A program made the position numbers and the translations under genes. The notes beneath the pieces are model-generated. The model worked only from the letters and a program-made list of their open reading frames with translations. It ran no database searches and had not been told where the DNA came from. From JADGHX01 sp035760965 (GTDB lineage: Bacteria > Pseudomonadota > Gammaproteobacteria > Steroidobacterales > Steroidobacteraceae), in assembly GCA_035760965.1 (NCBI GenBank), contig DASTRY010000046.1, forward strand, positions 1 through 55,986: DNA of 55,986 bases, in the 5' to 3' direction. Shown here one piece after another: positions 9,701-17,392 of this stretch; the first letter of the stretch is position 1, and each line of letters starts with the position of its first letter.

Positions 9701-10925
9701 GTGGAAAGCGCACACCAAAACGGCACCGGGCGCCGAGCCCTGGAGCGCGAAGTCCGGCGTCGCACAGAGCTGGCGCGTGGCGCCGAAGCAGCTCGGGTTC
9801 TGGGAGGATTGGGGCGTGCCGGAGCTCGCCGAGTACAACGGCATCGTCTGGTATCGCACGACGTTCACGCTCACAGCGAAACAGGCCGCGCAGCGCGCGA
9901 CCGTCTCGCTCGGCCCGATCGATGAAGTCGACGAGACGTGGGTGAATGGCATTCCAGTCGGCTACACGTCCGGCCCCGGCACCGATCGCGAATACGATCT
10001 CTCCGCGGCCAAGCTACATGCCGGCGAGAACACGATCGCCATCGCGGCGCTCGACACCTATGCGACGGGCGGCCTCTATGGCCCCGCGGAGCGGCGCGCG
10101 ATTCACTTCGCCGACGGCACCTCCATTCCGCTCGATCGCGAATGGCGCTATCGCATCGCTCCCCCGGGCATGGGCCCGGAGCCGCGCGCGCCGTGGGAAC
10201 CCACGGGCGGTCTCACGACCATTTACAACGCGATGATCGCCCCGCTCGTGCCCTACACGTTTCGCGGCGTGGTCTGGTATCAGGGCGAATCGAACACCAA
10301 TGCGCCGGACAATTACGAACAGCTGCTCGCGGGCTTGATGGCGGATTGGCGCGCGCAGTTCGGGGCCGCCGATCTGCCGTTCCTCGTCGTGCAGCTTGCG
10401 GGTTATGGCGAGGCGTCAACGAAACCCACCGAGTCCGGGACGGCTCGCGTGCGCGAAGCGCAGCGACTCGCCGTTGCGCACGACGCGCATGCGGGACTTG
10501 CGGTGGCCGTCGACATTGGCGAGCGCTCCGACATTCATCCGGCCAACAAGCAGGAAGTCGGCAGACGCCTCGCGCGCGCCGCGCGGCACGTCGTGTACGG
10601 CGAAACGAGCTTGCCGCCGTCGGGTCCGGTGCCGCTCAGTGCGCGACTCGCCGGCGATCGGGTGGTCGTGACCTTCGGCGACACGGAGGGCAAGTTGATC
10701 GCGTACGGCGCGGCGCGACCGGTCGGCTTCGAGTTGTGCGCCCAGGAACAAGTGACCTGCCGGTTCGTCGACGCACGCATCGAAGGCGATTCGGTCTCGC
10801 TGCAGCCCGCCCCGGGCATCACGCCGACGCGGGTGCGTTACTGCTGGGCCGACAGTCCGGTGTGCACGCTCTATGACGAGAAGAACGGCCTGCCGGCCGG
10901 GCCGTTCGAGATGGCGATCCAGTAA
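6753..10925 (+). CDS. Secreted GH67 alpha-glucuronidase fused to SGNH acetylesterase (SASA type)
   Basis: A bifunctional xylan-debranching enzyme of 1390 residues. Residues ~1-25 are a signal peptide ending AWA. GH67 fills ~27-725, with all three catalytic acids visible by comparison with Cellvibrio GlcA67A: E310 (KANSEGQPGP), D384 (NGPIDFQPREP) and E412 (LTKEYLG). A Pro/Thr/Ser linker (~740-765) leads to a second enzyme resembling sialate O-acetylesterase/acetylxylan esterase: S851 in GQSNM, VVWYQGESN near 1180, and D1260/H1262 in SDIHPANK. An inserted beta-sandwich lies around 990-1100. GTG 6753 is chosen because GGGGG precedes it and a clean signal peptide follows. The N-terminal part should release 4-O-methylglucuronic acid from xylo-oligomers; the C-terminal part should remove acetyl groups. 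Joining both in one chain is unusual. Confidence 0.9.
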   Translation: MAKWRIRIRALLGALALLAVQGAWAEDGYDLWLRYVPVQGQELAAYRARASGIALAGSSATLHAACAELVRGLAGLLGQAVPVGTNTGRDGTIVLGTPASSPEIAALRLDLTGLGPEGYLIRSVTIGGHPATVIAANEDIGVLYGTFHLLRLIQTHRPLQNLDIASAPRIRNRVLDHWDNLDRTVERGYAGESIWDWHKLPDYVDPRYTDYARASASVGINGAVLNNVNANATSLQPAYIAKTAAIAKALRPYGIHVYLSARFSAPIEIGGLKTADPLDASVRAWWRAKADEIYRAIPDFGGFLVKANSEGQPGPQDYHRTHADGANMLAEAVAPHGGIVMWRAFVYSNEQPDDRAKQAYSEFVPLDGKFRQNVLLQVKNGPIDFQPREPFHPLFGAMPKTPLMLEVQLTKEYLGFATHLVYLAPLYEETLQSDTYAKRKGSTVAKVIDGSLHGYTRTGMAGVANIGTDRNWTGSQFDQANWYAFGRLAWDPSLSSERIADEWVRMTFTNDPAFVKPVVAMMMGSREAAVNYMTPLGLHHIMGRSYHYGPGPWVSGGQRADWTSVYYHRADANGIGFDRSPTGSNATAQYAPEVAAVFADRERVPEKFLLWFHHVPWDYKLKSGRTLWDELVLHYTAGVETVATMRKTWAEVGKLIDPERRDQIAQFLAIQEKEAKWWRDACIAYFQSFSHRPLPAGVAPPEHTLAEYEAIRIPYAPGLPPANPGLKPTEDWVVTKETPAPTKPPTFVAASTSSRVSSRPFLSAIFQDHAVLQREQPIRIWGWANPDDEVDVSLATAKASARAGSDGRWSVTLPALQAGGPYALEVSSSSGAHQTLGDILIGDVWLCSGQSNMVLEVKRTLNSRSEILNSANNRIRVVTLQLENSLTPLDNLKTTVPWQIAGPDTAAEFSATCFYFARELQKTVDVPMGLVVSAWGGSNIQTWMSANALHTVGGFDASLDLLKLRAKDPAAATAQWGRMWQDWWKAHTKTAPGAEPWSAKSGVAQSWRVAPKQLGFWEDWGVPELAEYNGIVWYRTTFTLTAKQAAQRATVSLGPIDEVDETWVNGIPVGYTSGPGTDREYDLSAAKLHAGENTIAIAALDTYATGGLYGPAERRAIHFADGTSIPLDREWRYRIAPPGMGPEPRAPWEPTGGLTTIYNAMIAPLVPYTFRGVVWYQGESNTNAPDNYEQLLAGLMADWRAQFGAADLPFLVVQLAGYGEASTKPTESGTARVREAQRLAVAHDAHAGLAVAVDIGERSDIHPANKQEVGRRLARAARHVVYGETSLPPSGPVPLSARLAGDRVVVTFGDTEGKLIAYGAARPVGFELCAQEQVTCRFVDARIEGDSVSLQPAPGITPTRVRYCWADSPVCTLYDEKNGLPAGPFEMAIQ

Positions 10926-12167
10926 TCACCAGTCCCACATCGCGCCGTCTTCGAGACGCGCGATGGGGAGCTGCTTGGGCGAGTACGGATAGCGGGCCGC
11001 GAGCTTCTCGTCGATGTCGACGCCGTGGCCCGGGCTCTCGCCGCAGAAGAGCCGGCCGTCCTTGAAGGTGTAGTCGTGCGGGAAGACCTGGTCCGTCTCG
11101 GCCGAGTGATGCATGTACTCCTGGATGCCGAAGTTCGGCACCCACGTGTCGAAGTGCAGCGCTGCGCCCATGCACACCGGCGACAGATCGGTCGCGCCGT
11201 GAAATCCGGTGCGCACCTGATGAAGAGCCGCGAAATCCGCGAGCCGCCGCACGTGCGTGATGCCGCCCGCGTGGACGATGGTCGTGCGGATGTAATCGAT
11301 GAGCTGCGCTTCGATCAGATGCTTGCAGTCCCAGATCGAATTGAACACTTCGCCGACCGCGAGCGGCGTCACCGTGTGGCGGCGGACGGTCTCGAACGCT
11401 CTCGGATTGTCCGCAGGCGTCGCGTCTTCCAGCCAGAAGAGGCGATACGGCTCGAGATCCTTGCCGAGACGCGCGGCTTCGATCGGCGTCAGACGGTGAT
11501 GCGCATCGTGCAGCAGCTCGATCTCCGGGCCGTGATCGAGGCGCAGACGCTCGAAGAGCTGCGGCACGATGTTCAGGTACTTCGTGGTGTTCCATACCGT
11601 CTCGGCCGGCAGCGCGCTCTCGGCGGGCTCGTACGCATCCTTCAGGTTCGAGATGCCGTACGTCTTCTGCAGGCCCGGCACACCGCATTGCGCGCGCACC
11701 GCCTTGTAGCCCTTCTCGATGAAGCGCCCGACCTCGGCGCTGGTCTCGGCGATGTCACGCCCGTTCGCGTGCCCGTACACCAGCGCGCCCTCGCGCGAGC
11801 GGCCGCCGAGCAGCTGATAGAGCGGCAAGCCCGACATCTTGCCGAGGATGTCCCAAAGCGCGACGTCCACCGCCGCGATGGCCGTCATCGTGACCGGACC
11901 GCGACGCCAGTACGCGCCGCGATAGAAGAACTGCCAGATGTCCTCGATGCGGCCGGCATCGCGCCCGATGAGGTTCGGCACGAGGTGATCGTTCAGGTAC
12001 GACGCCACCGCGAGCTCGCGCCCGTTCAGCGTGGCATCGCCGAGGCCGTACACGCCCGAGCGCGTCTCGATTTTGAGCGTGACGAAGTTGCGCCCGGGGC
12101 ACGTCACGATCACGCGCGCCGCGACGATCTCGCGGTCACGCGCGGAGCCTACTTGTTTCGCAGTCAT
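10926..12167 (-). CDS. manD: D-mannonate dehydratase, enolase superfamily (ManD/RspA type)
   Basis: Dehydrates D-mannonate to 2-keto-3-deoxy-gluconate in glucuronate breakdown. The 413-residue protein closely resembles Caulobacter/Novosphingobium ManD: VIVTCPGRNFVTLKIETRSGVYGLGDATLNGRE at the N-terminus, YWRRGPVTMTAIAAVD, YGHANG, LLHDAHHRLTP with metal ligands, FWLEDATPADN, GEVFNSIWDCK and a C-terminal MWDW. ATG 12167 has AGGTGAG upstream. Its stop directly abuts the stop of the convergent GH67 fusion, and its start lies 20 bases from the divergent GH43 gene. It links the glucuronic acid released by GH67 and CE15 to central metabolism. Uronate isomerase and mannonate reductase are not in the window. 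Confidence 0.9.
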   Translation of the reverse strand: MTAKQVGSARDREIVAARVIVTCPGRNFVTLKIETRSGVYGLGDATLNGRELAVASYLNDHLVPNLIGRDAGRIEDIWQFFYRGAYWRRGPVTMTAIAAVDVALWDILGKMSGLPLYQLLGGRSREGALVYGHANGRDIAETSAEVGRFIEKGYKAVRAQCGVPGLQKTYGISNLKDAYEPAESALPAETVWNTTKYLNIVPQLFERLRLDHGPEIELLHDAHHRLTPIEAARLGKDLEPYRLFWLEDATPADNPRAFETVRRHTVTPLAVGEVFNSIWDCKHLIEAQLIDYIRTTIVHAGGITHVRRLADFAALHQVRTGFHGATDLSPVCMGAALHFDTWVPNFGIQEYMHHSAETDQVFPHDYTFKDGRLFCGESPGHGVDIDEKLAARYPYSPKQLPIARLEDGAMWDW

Positions 12168-12187
12168 TGCCACTCACCTGTCAGCAG

Positions 12188-13855
12188 ATGCATCCAATGA
12201 AACTGTTGCTCGCCGGCCTCTTCGCGGCCCGCGCCGCCGCCGCGCTCGCGGACGCGGTGACCTTCGATTGGTTCGAATATACGGGACACGACGCGGTTTT
12301 CGAGACACCGCTGCCCGCCGGCGCCTATCGCAATCCGATTCTCGCCGGCTTCTATCCCGATCCGAGCGTCACGCGCGTCGGCGACACGTTCTACCTCGTC
12401 AACTCGACGTTCGCCTACTTTCCGGGCATTCCGGTGTTCGCGAGCCGCGATCTCGTGCACTGGAATCTGCTCGGCCACGTCATCGATCGGCCGGGCCAGC
12501 TCGACTTCGACGGCCTCGGCCTGTCGCGCGGCGTGTTCGCGCCGGACATCTCGTTCCACGACGGCACGTTCTACGTGATCAACACGGCCGTGGACAGCGG
12601 CGGCAACTTCTACGTCACCGCCACGAATCCGGCGGGACCGTGGTCCCAACCGGTGTGGCTCCCGGAGCTCGCCGGCGGCATCGACCCGTCGTTCTTCTTC
12701 GACGCGAACGGCAAAGCCTATGTGCTCAACAACGGCCCGCCCGAAGGCAAGCCGCGCTACGACGGGCATCGCGCGATCTGGATTCAGGAATTCGACATTG
12801 CGCGGGGCAAGCTCGTCGGGCCGCGCAAAGTGATCCTGGACGGCGGCGTCGATCCGGCGGCGAACCCCATCTGGATCGAAGGCCCGCACCTCTACGAGCG
12901 CAAGGGCTGGTACTACCTCATGTGCGCCGAAGGCGGCACGGGCCCGAACCATTCCGAAGTCGTTCTGCGCGCACGCTCGCCGTGGGGACCGTTCGTGCCG
13001 TACGCGGGCAATCCCATTCTCACGCAGCGGGACCTTCCGTCCGATCGCGCGGCGCCCGTCATCAACGCGGGACACGCCGACCTCGTCGAAGCGGCGGATG
13101 GGAGCTGGTGGGCAGTGTTTCTCGCTTCGCGCGCTTACGGCGGCACCCACTACAACACGGGTCGCGAGACGTTCCTGCTGCCGGTCACGTGGCGTGACGA
13201 ATGGCCCGTCATCCTGCCTCACGGCGAGACGGTGCCGTATGTCGTGCACGGGCTCGCCGCGAAACCCGCACCGGAAGGAACCGCGATCCCCACCACGGGA
13301 AATTTCACGTGGCGTGACGAGTTCGACGGCCCGACGCTGAATCCCGCCTGGATCTACGTCCGGGTTCCGAAGGAACGCTGGGCCGACCTCACGAGCAGGC
13401 CGGGCGCGCTCACGATCCATCCGCGTGCCGAGTCGCTCGATACGCTGAAGAACCCGTCGTTCCTCGCGCGGCGCCAGCAGCACATGGCGTTCGATGCGAG
13501 TACGTCCTTGGAGTTGCCGGCGAGCGGCCGCGTCGCCGCCGGGCTCGCCGCGTTTCAGAACGAGCGCTACTGGTACTTCCTCGGTGCGCGGCGCACGGCC
13601 GGCGGCGTCGAAGTGTTCCTCGAGCGATGTGCCGGCGAGACCGCGACGACCGTTGCGAGCGCATCGCTCGCGTCCGCTGCCCGTCTGCAATTGAAGATCA
13701 GCGCAAATGGGGCGGCCTACTCTTTCTCGTACGCCGGCTCCGATGGGCGCTGGCGCATGCTGCGCGCAAACGAAGACGGCACGCTGCTCAGCACCGACGT
13801 GGCGGGCGGTTTCATCGGCGCTGTCGTCGGTCCATACGCGCGCACCGAACAATGA
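12188..13855 (+). CDS. Secreted GH43 beta-xylosidase/alpha-L-arabinofuranosidase
   Basis: Hydrolyses xylo-oligosaccharides in the periplasm. From ATG 12188 the product has 555 residues with a signal peptide (KLLLAGLFAARAAAALADA). The five-bladed propeller holds the expected catalytic residues: Asp base in NPILAGFYPDPS, the pKa-modulating Asp in GGIDPSFFF and the Glu acid in WIEGPHLYER. A C-terminal beta-sandwich (~370-555, starting WRDEFDGPTLNPAW) is the XynB-type accessory domain that completes the active site. ATG 12197 is an equally possible start; neither has a strong ribosome site. Xylosidase is preferred over arabinofuranosidase from locus context only. Confidence 0.88.
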   Translation: MHPMKLLLAGLFAARAAAALADAVTFDWFEYTGHDAVFETPLPAGAYRNPILAGFYPDPSVTRVGDTFYLVNSTFAYFPGIPVFASRDLVHWNLLGHVIDRPGQLDFDGLGLSRGVFAPDISFHDGTFYVINTAVDSGGNFYVTATNPAGPWSQPVWLPELAGGIDPSFFFDANGKAYVLNNGPPEGKPRYDGHRAIWIQEFDIARGKLVGPRKVILDGGVDPAANPIWIEGPHLYERKGWYYLMCAEGGTGPNHSEVVLRARSPWGPFVPYAGNPILTQRDLPSDRAAPVINAGHADLVEAADGSWWAVFLASRAYGGTHYNTGRETFLLPVTWRDEWPVILPHGETVPYVVHGLAAKPAPEGTAIPTTGNFTWRDEFDGPTLNPAWIYVRVPKERWADLTSRPGALTIHPRAESLDTLKNPSFLARRQQHMAFDASTSLELPASGRVAAGLAAFQNERYWYFLGARRTAGGVEVFLERCAGETATTVASASLASAARLQLKISANGAAYSFSYAGSDGRWRMLRANEDGTLLSTDVAGGFIGAVVGPYARTEQ

Positions 13856-13889
13856 TGTGATGAGCACGAAAAACGCATAGACCTCTTGT

Positions 13890-13967
13890 TGGAGCGCCCC
13901 GCTCCGACTTCGCTACGCAACCTGCTGCGCGCCTCAGCGCTTCTCGGCCCTGAAGCGCGCACTTCAG
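13890..13967. terminator. Hairpins between convergent GH43 and exuT genes
   Basis: The 202-base gap between the two convergent stops holds two small inverted repeats: GGAGC...GCTCC near 13891-13904 and CTGAAG...CTTCAG at 13950-13967 with a 6-base loop. Neither is followed by a T-run, so a termination role is only a suggestion. No gene is seen here. Confidence 0.22.
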
Positions 13968-14057
13968 TTGCGGCAGCACCGGCGATGTGACCGCTATCAT
14001 CGGAACGCCGAGCAAGACCAGGGTCGCGAGTTCCAAGTCCCTCCCCCTTTGAAGAAA

Positions 14058-15371
14058 TCAGGCGATGCGTGCGGGCTCGAGGCGCGGCGCGAGAGCGTGC
14101 ACGAGGGCGAGCGCGAGCAGATAGGCGGACCCCGCCATGATGAACACCGGCACGTAGCTGCCGGTGCTCTGAAGCAGAAACCCGGTGAACGTCGAGATGA
14201 GCATGCCGCCGACCGCGCCCGCAAACCCGCCGACCCCCACGACAGAGCCGACAGCGTGACGCGGGAACATGTCCGAGGTCAGCGTGAACACGTTCGCAGA
14301 CCAACCCTGGTGGCCGGCCGTTGCCAGACCGATGAGCGCGACCGCCGCCCACAAGCTCGTGACGTTCGCGGCGAACACGATGGGCACGACGGCGCACGCG
14401 CAGATCAGCATTGCGCCCTTGCGTGCCCGATTCACCGTCCAGCCCCGCCTGATGAAGCGGCCCGCGATCCAGCCGCCCGCGATGCTGCCGACATCCGCCA
14501 TCAGATAGATCGCGATGAGCGGCGGCCCGAGTGCCGTGAGGGTGAGGCCGTATTCGCTGTTCAGGAACTTCGGCAGCCAGAAGAGGAAGAACCACCAGAT
14601 CGGGTCGGTCATGAACTTCGCCACGACGAAGGCCCACGCCTGCCGATGACGCAGGATCTGCGACCACGGCACGCGTGCCGTGGGTTCCGGCGGATCGCTA
14701 CGGATGTAGGCCAGCTCATCGGCGGAGAGCGACGGGTGCTGCGCCGGCGGGCGATAGACGATCAGCCAGGTGACGAGCCAGGTGGCGCTGAGAATTCCGG
14801 TGAACAGAAAGGCCGCGCGCCAGCCGAGCGTCACGGCGATGATCGGCACGACGAGCGGCGCGACGATCGCGCCGACGTTCGACCCCGCATTGAAGATGCC
14901 CGTCGCGAACGCGCGCTCCCGGCGCGGGAACCATTCCGCGACCGTCTTGATCGCCGCCGGGAAATTGCCCGCTTCGCCGAGCCCGAGCACGAAGCGCGCG
15001 GCGGCGAACCCGAGCACGCTGCCCGCGAGCGCGTGACTCATCGCCGCGAGGCTCCAAATGCAGATCGTCAGCGCGTAACCGATGCGCGTCCCGAGCTTGT
15101 CGATGATCGCCCCGGCGCACAGCAAGCCGATCGCGTACGCCGCTTGAAAGGCCGTGACGATGTTGCCGTAGTCGATCTCGGACCAGCCGAAGAGCCGCGT
15201 GAGATCGGGCGCGAGCACGCCGAGCACTTGACGATCGACATAGTTGAGCGTCGTCGCTGCGAACAGCAACGCACAGATGCGCCAGCGAAAGCGCCCGATG
15301 CGGGTGAGGGTTCCCGCGAAGTCGGACGCTTCGCCGGCGCGTGACACGTTGCTAGCCGCCGCATCCTCCAA
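14058..15371 (-). CDS. exuT: Hexuronate transporter, MFS anion:cation symporter family
   Basis: Probable inner-membrane importer of glucuronate or methylglucuronate. It has 437 residues, 12 predicted membrane segments and ExuT/GudP-type signatures: NYVDRQVLGVLAPDL in TM1, the RFVLGLGEAGNFPAAIKTVAEWFP block and GWRAAFLFTG. The start is a TTG at 15371 with GGGAG 6 bases upstream; GTG 15347 is an alternative. The start overlaps the CE15 stop by 20 bases, so the two are coupled and follow the TonB receptor in one transcription unit. The substrate is inferred from the family and from the glucuronoyl esterase, GH67 and manD neighbours. Confidence 0.85.
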   Translation of the reverse strand: MEDAAASNVSRAGEASDFAGTLTRIGRFRWRICALLFAATTLNYVDRQVLGVLAPDLTRLFGWSEIDYGNIVTAFQAAYAIGLLCAGAIIDKLGTRIGYALTICIWSLAAMSHALAGSVLGFAAARFVLGLGEAGNFPAAIKTVAEWFPRRERAFATGIFNAGSNVGAIVAPLVVPIIAVTLGWRAAFLFTGILSATWLVTWLIVYRPPAQHPSLSADELAYIRSDPPEPTARVPWSQILRHRQAWAFVVAKFMTDPIWWFFLFWLPKFLNSEYGLTLTALGPPLIAIYLMADVGSIAGGWIAGRFIRRGWTVNRARKGAMLICACAVVPIVFAANVTSLWAAVALIGLATAGHQGWSANVFTLTSDMFPRHAVGSVVGVGGFAGAVGGMLISTFTGFLLQSTGSYVPVFIMAGSAYLLALALVHALAPRLEPARIA

Positions 15372-17349
15372 TGGAATCTCCCAGCGCGAGGTAGAGTGGA
15401 ACGAGATACTTCGAGGTCGTCAGCGTCCGGTGCTCTATCTCGAGCCTACCGTGCCGGAGCACGATCGTGCGATGGCACACGTCGATGTGATCCGGGACGC
15501 GGATGGTCACGTCGGCGTCGTGGCTCGGGAGCTTGCCGTCCCCCACCATGACCGTGAGGGTGTACTGCGTGCGATTCCAGAAATCGATGCCAAACGGGTC
15601 GGCAATCTGCACTTCGCCGCTCGCAGGGTCGATGCGGAAGATGCGCGCACCATCGCCGCCTTTCACTTGCCAGCTGCCGAGCACGTCTGCCGCATCGGCG
15701 TCCGATGCGACGACCTTGCCGACCGCGCTGTTTGCGCGCGCGCCGAGCACGAAGCTCTGCGCCGGCTTGATTTCGGGACGGCTGTCGTTGAGATAGCGCG
15801 CGGCGAACATGGCGAACGTCGGCCAGTTCGGCGTCGAGATGTGGCCTTCGATCTGCCGGCGCCAGCCGATGGTGCCGTCGATGAACGCGACGTTGAACGG
15901 CGGCGTGCCGCCGACGGACTCATCCGGGCCCGACGTGAATGCCGTGCCCTCGGGAATGATCTGACCGCTCCAGCCGAGCAGCTCCCACACCGGCGAGGCG
16001 AGCTTGCCCGAGAGAAAGCAGCCGCGCGGATCGGCCCACGCATCGCCGAAGCCTGGCGGCGTATCGGTACCGTTGGTCGCGAAGATCGCGCGCGGCGCGA
16101 GCAATGCCGTCGTCGCGTGCGCGTCGACATCCAGCAGCCCGACTCGCCGCGGGATGTACCCGCCGGTATGCAGCGGACCGGCGTACTTCAGGATGTTCCC
16201 GTTGACCCAGTGATACTCGCCCGTGCTCGACGCAACGAACTCGAGCGATTCGCCATAGTGCCGGCGGGCCATCGCCGTACCGAGCGCACCGGCGTCGCTC
16301 GGCCATGCGACGACGACACGCTCGTCGTACGCGGCAGTGACGAGAGTCGCCTTGCCGTAGCGTGAGTGGCCTTGCACGGCCACCTTGTCGGCATCCAGAT
16401 CAGGGTCGGAGGCGAATCGGTCGATCAGCCGGCTCACGCCCCAGCCCCATGCGACCAGCGCGCCGGGATCGTCCGGTTTGCGCCAGTTGCCGTGGGTGAC
16501 GAGACCGATGAGATAGCTCGAAAGATTGGCGCCGCCGCTGTCCGGCTGCACGCCCGTCGGGTTGTAGCTGCACACCGCAATGTCGTAGGGCGCGGTGTAC
16601 TGAAATCGAGCAACGCCTTCGCCATACGTCACGACGACGGAATATTTTCGGCCGGGAGCCGCAGGGTAGCGGCACTGAGCGGTGATCACCGGCGCATTTC
16701 TAAGCGCCGGATAGCTCGAGATGTCGACCGTGCCCGTGAGCGTCTTCTGTCGATAGGGATAGCTCACGGCGCCGACGACTTGCGTGCCCGTCGTCTCGGC
16801 GCTGACGGTCCACGAGACCGGGATCGTAGGATCGATCGCTTTGCCGTACAGCTCTTGCTGCACGAGCCGGAAGATTTCGGGCCGGCGCGTGAGCCACCAC
16901 GACTCGGGAGACGTCACGCGCTTGCCGCGCGTCGTCTTCAGCAGATCGATGTCCGTGTAGCGCGGACTAGAGAACGGACCGTAATCGCCGAAGCCGCTCA
17001 TCGCGCCGCCGGCCGCGCCCGCATCGCTGTCGTACGTGTGCCAGAGCCCGAAATTGGTCCGCAGCACCACGTGGCCGCGCGCGTCCGTCCAGTTGCCTTC
17101 GGGGTTGGCCGCGTCGACCGGCCAGGCGTTCACGGGTTTGTTCGGATCGTCGCTGCGCGCCGGCAGCACCGGGAAGGTGATGCCGAGCTGACACATCATG
17201 TGGTCGCGATCCTGAGCCGGCGTGATCGTCGCGTCGGGGACCGCGGGGAGCGTGCACATTTGTGCACGCCCCTCGCGGGTCGTCAGGGCACATGCTGCCG
17301 GCGGCAAGCACAGCAGCAGCCGCAATCCCCGTATCTTCCTGATCGCCAT
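15352..17349 (-). CDS. CE15 4-O-methyl-glucuronoyl methylesterase with C-terminal cadherin-like domain
   Basis: Cleaves the ester bond between lignin alcohols and the glucuronic acid side chains of xylan. From ATG 17349 (AGGGGAGG upstream) there are 665 residues with a signal peptide. The alpha/beta-hydrolase core carries the bacterial CE15 nucleophile motif QGHSRYGK near residue 330 and a probable catalytic His in EGHISTPNWPTF near 520. After the catalytic domain, ~545-630 resembles a cadherin/dystroglycan-type Ig repeat (GKVVASDADAAD, FRIDPASGEVQIADP, YTLTVMVGDG), then a short cysteine-containing tail. It lies 43 bases after the TonB receptor stop and overlaps exuT. The catalytic acid was not assigned with confidence. 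Confidence 0.85.
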   Translation of the reverse strand: MAIRKIRGLRLLLCLPPAACALTTREGRAQMCTLPAVPDATITPAQDRDHMMCQLGITFPVLPARSDDPNKPVNAWPVDAANPEGNWTDARGHVVLRTNFGLWHTYDSDAGAAGGAMSGFGDYGPFSSPRYTDIDLLKTTRGKRVTSPESWWLTRRPEIFRLVQQELYGKAIDPTIPVSWTVSAETTGTQVVGAVSYPYRQKTLTGTVDISSYPALRNAPVITAQCRYPAAPGRKYSVVVTYGEGVARFQYTAPYDIAVCSYNPTGVQPDSGGANLSSYLIGLVTHGNWRKPDDPGALVAWGWGVSRLIDRFASDPDLDADKVAVQGHSRYGKATLVTAAYDERVVVAWPSDAGALGTAMARRHYGESLEFVASSTGEYHWVNGNILKYAGPLHTGGYIPRRVGLLDVDAHATTALLAPRAIFATNGTDTPPGFGDAWADPRGCFLSGKLASPVWELLGWSGQIIPEGTAFTSGPDESVGGTPPFNVAFIDGTIGWRRQIEGHISTPNWPTFAMFAARYLNDSRPEIKPAQSFVLGARANSAVGKVVASDADAADVLGSWQVKGGDGARIFRIDPASGEVQIADPFGIDFWNRTQYTLTVMVGDGKLPSHDADVTIRVPDHIDVCHRTIVLRHGRLEIEHRTLTTSKYLVPLYLALGDSIGGCGG

Positions 17350-17392
17350 GGCGCCTCCCCTCACGCGCCCGCGCATCATCCTTTGCGCGCCA

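Noticed and set aside
12031..13197. Plus-strand 388-codon frame overlapping manD and GH43
   Set aside because: It is Arg-rich, low-complexity and out of frame with the clear GH43 product: a shadow of high GC.
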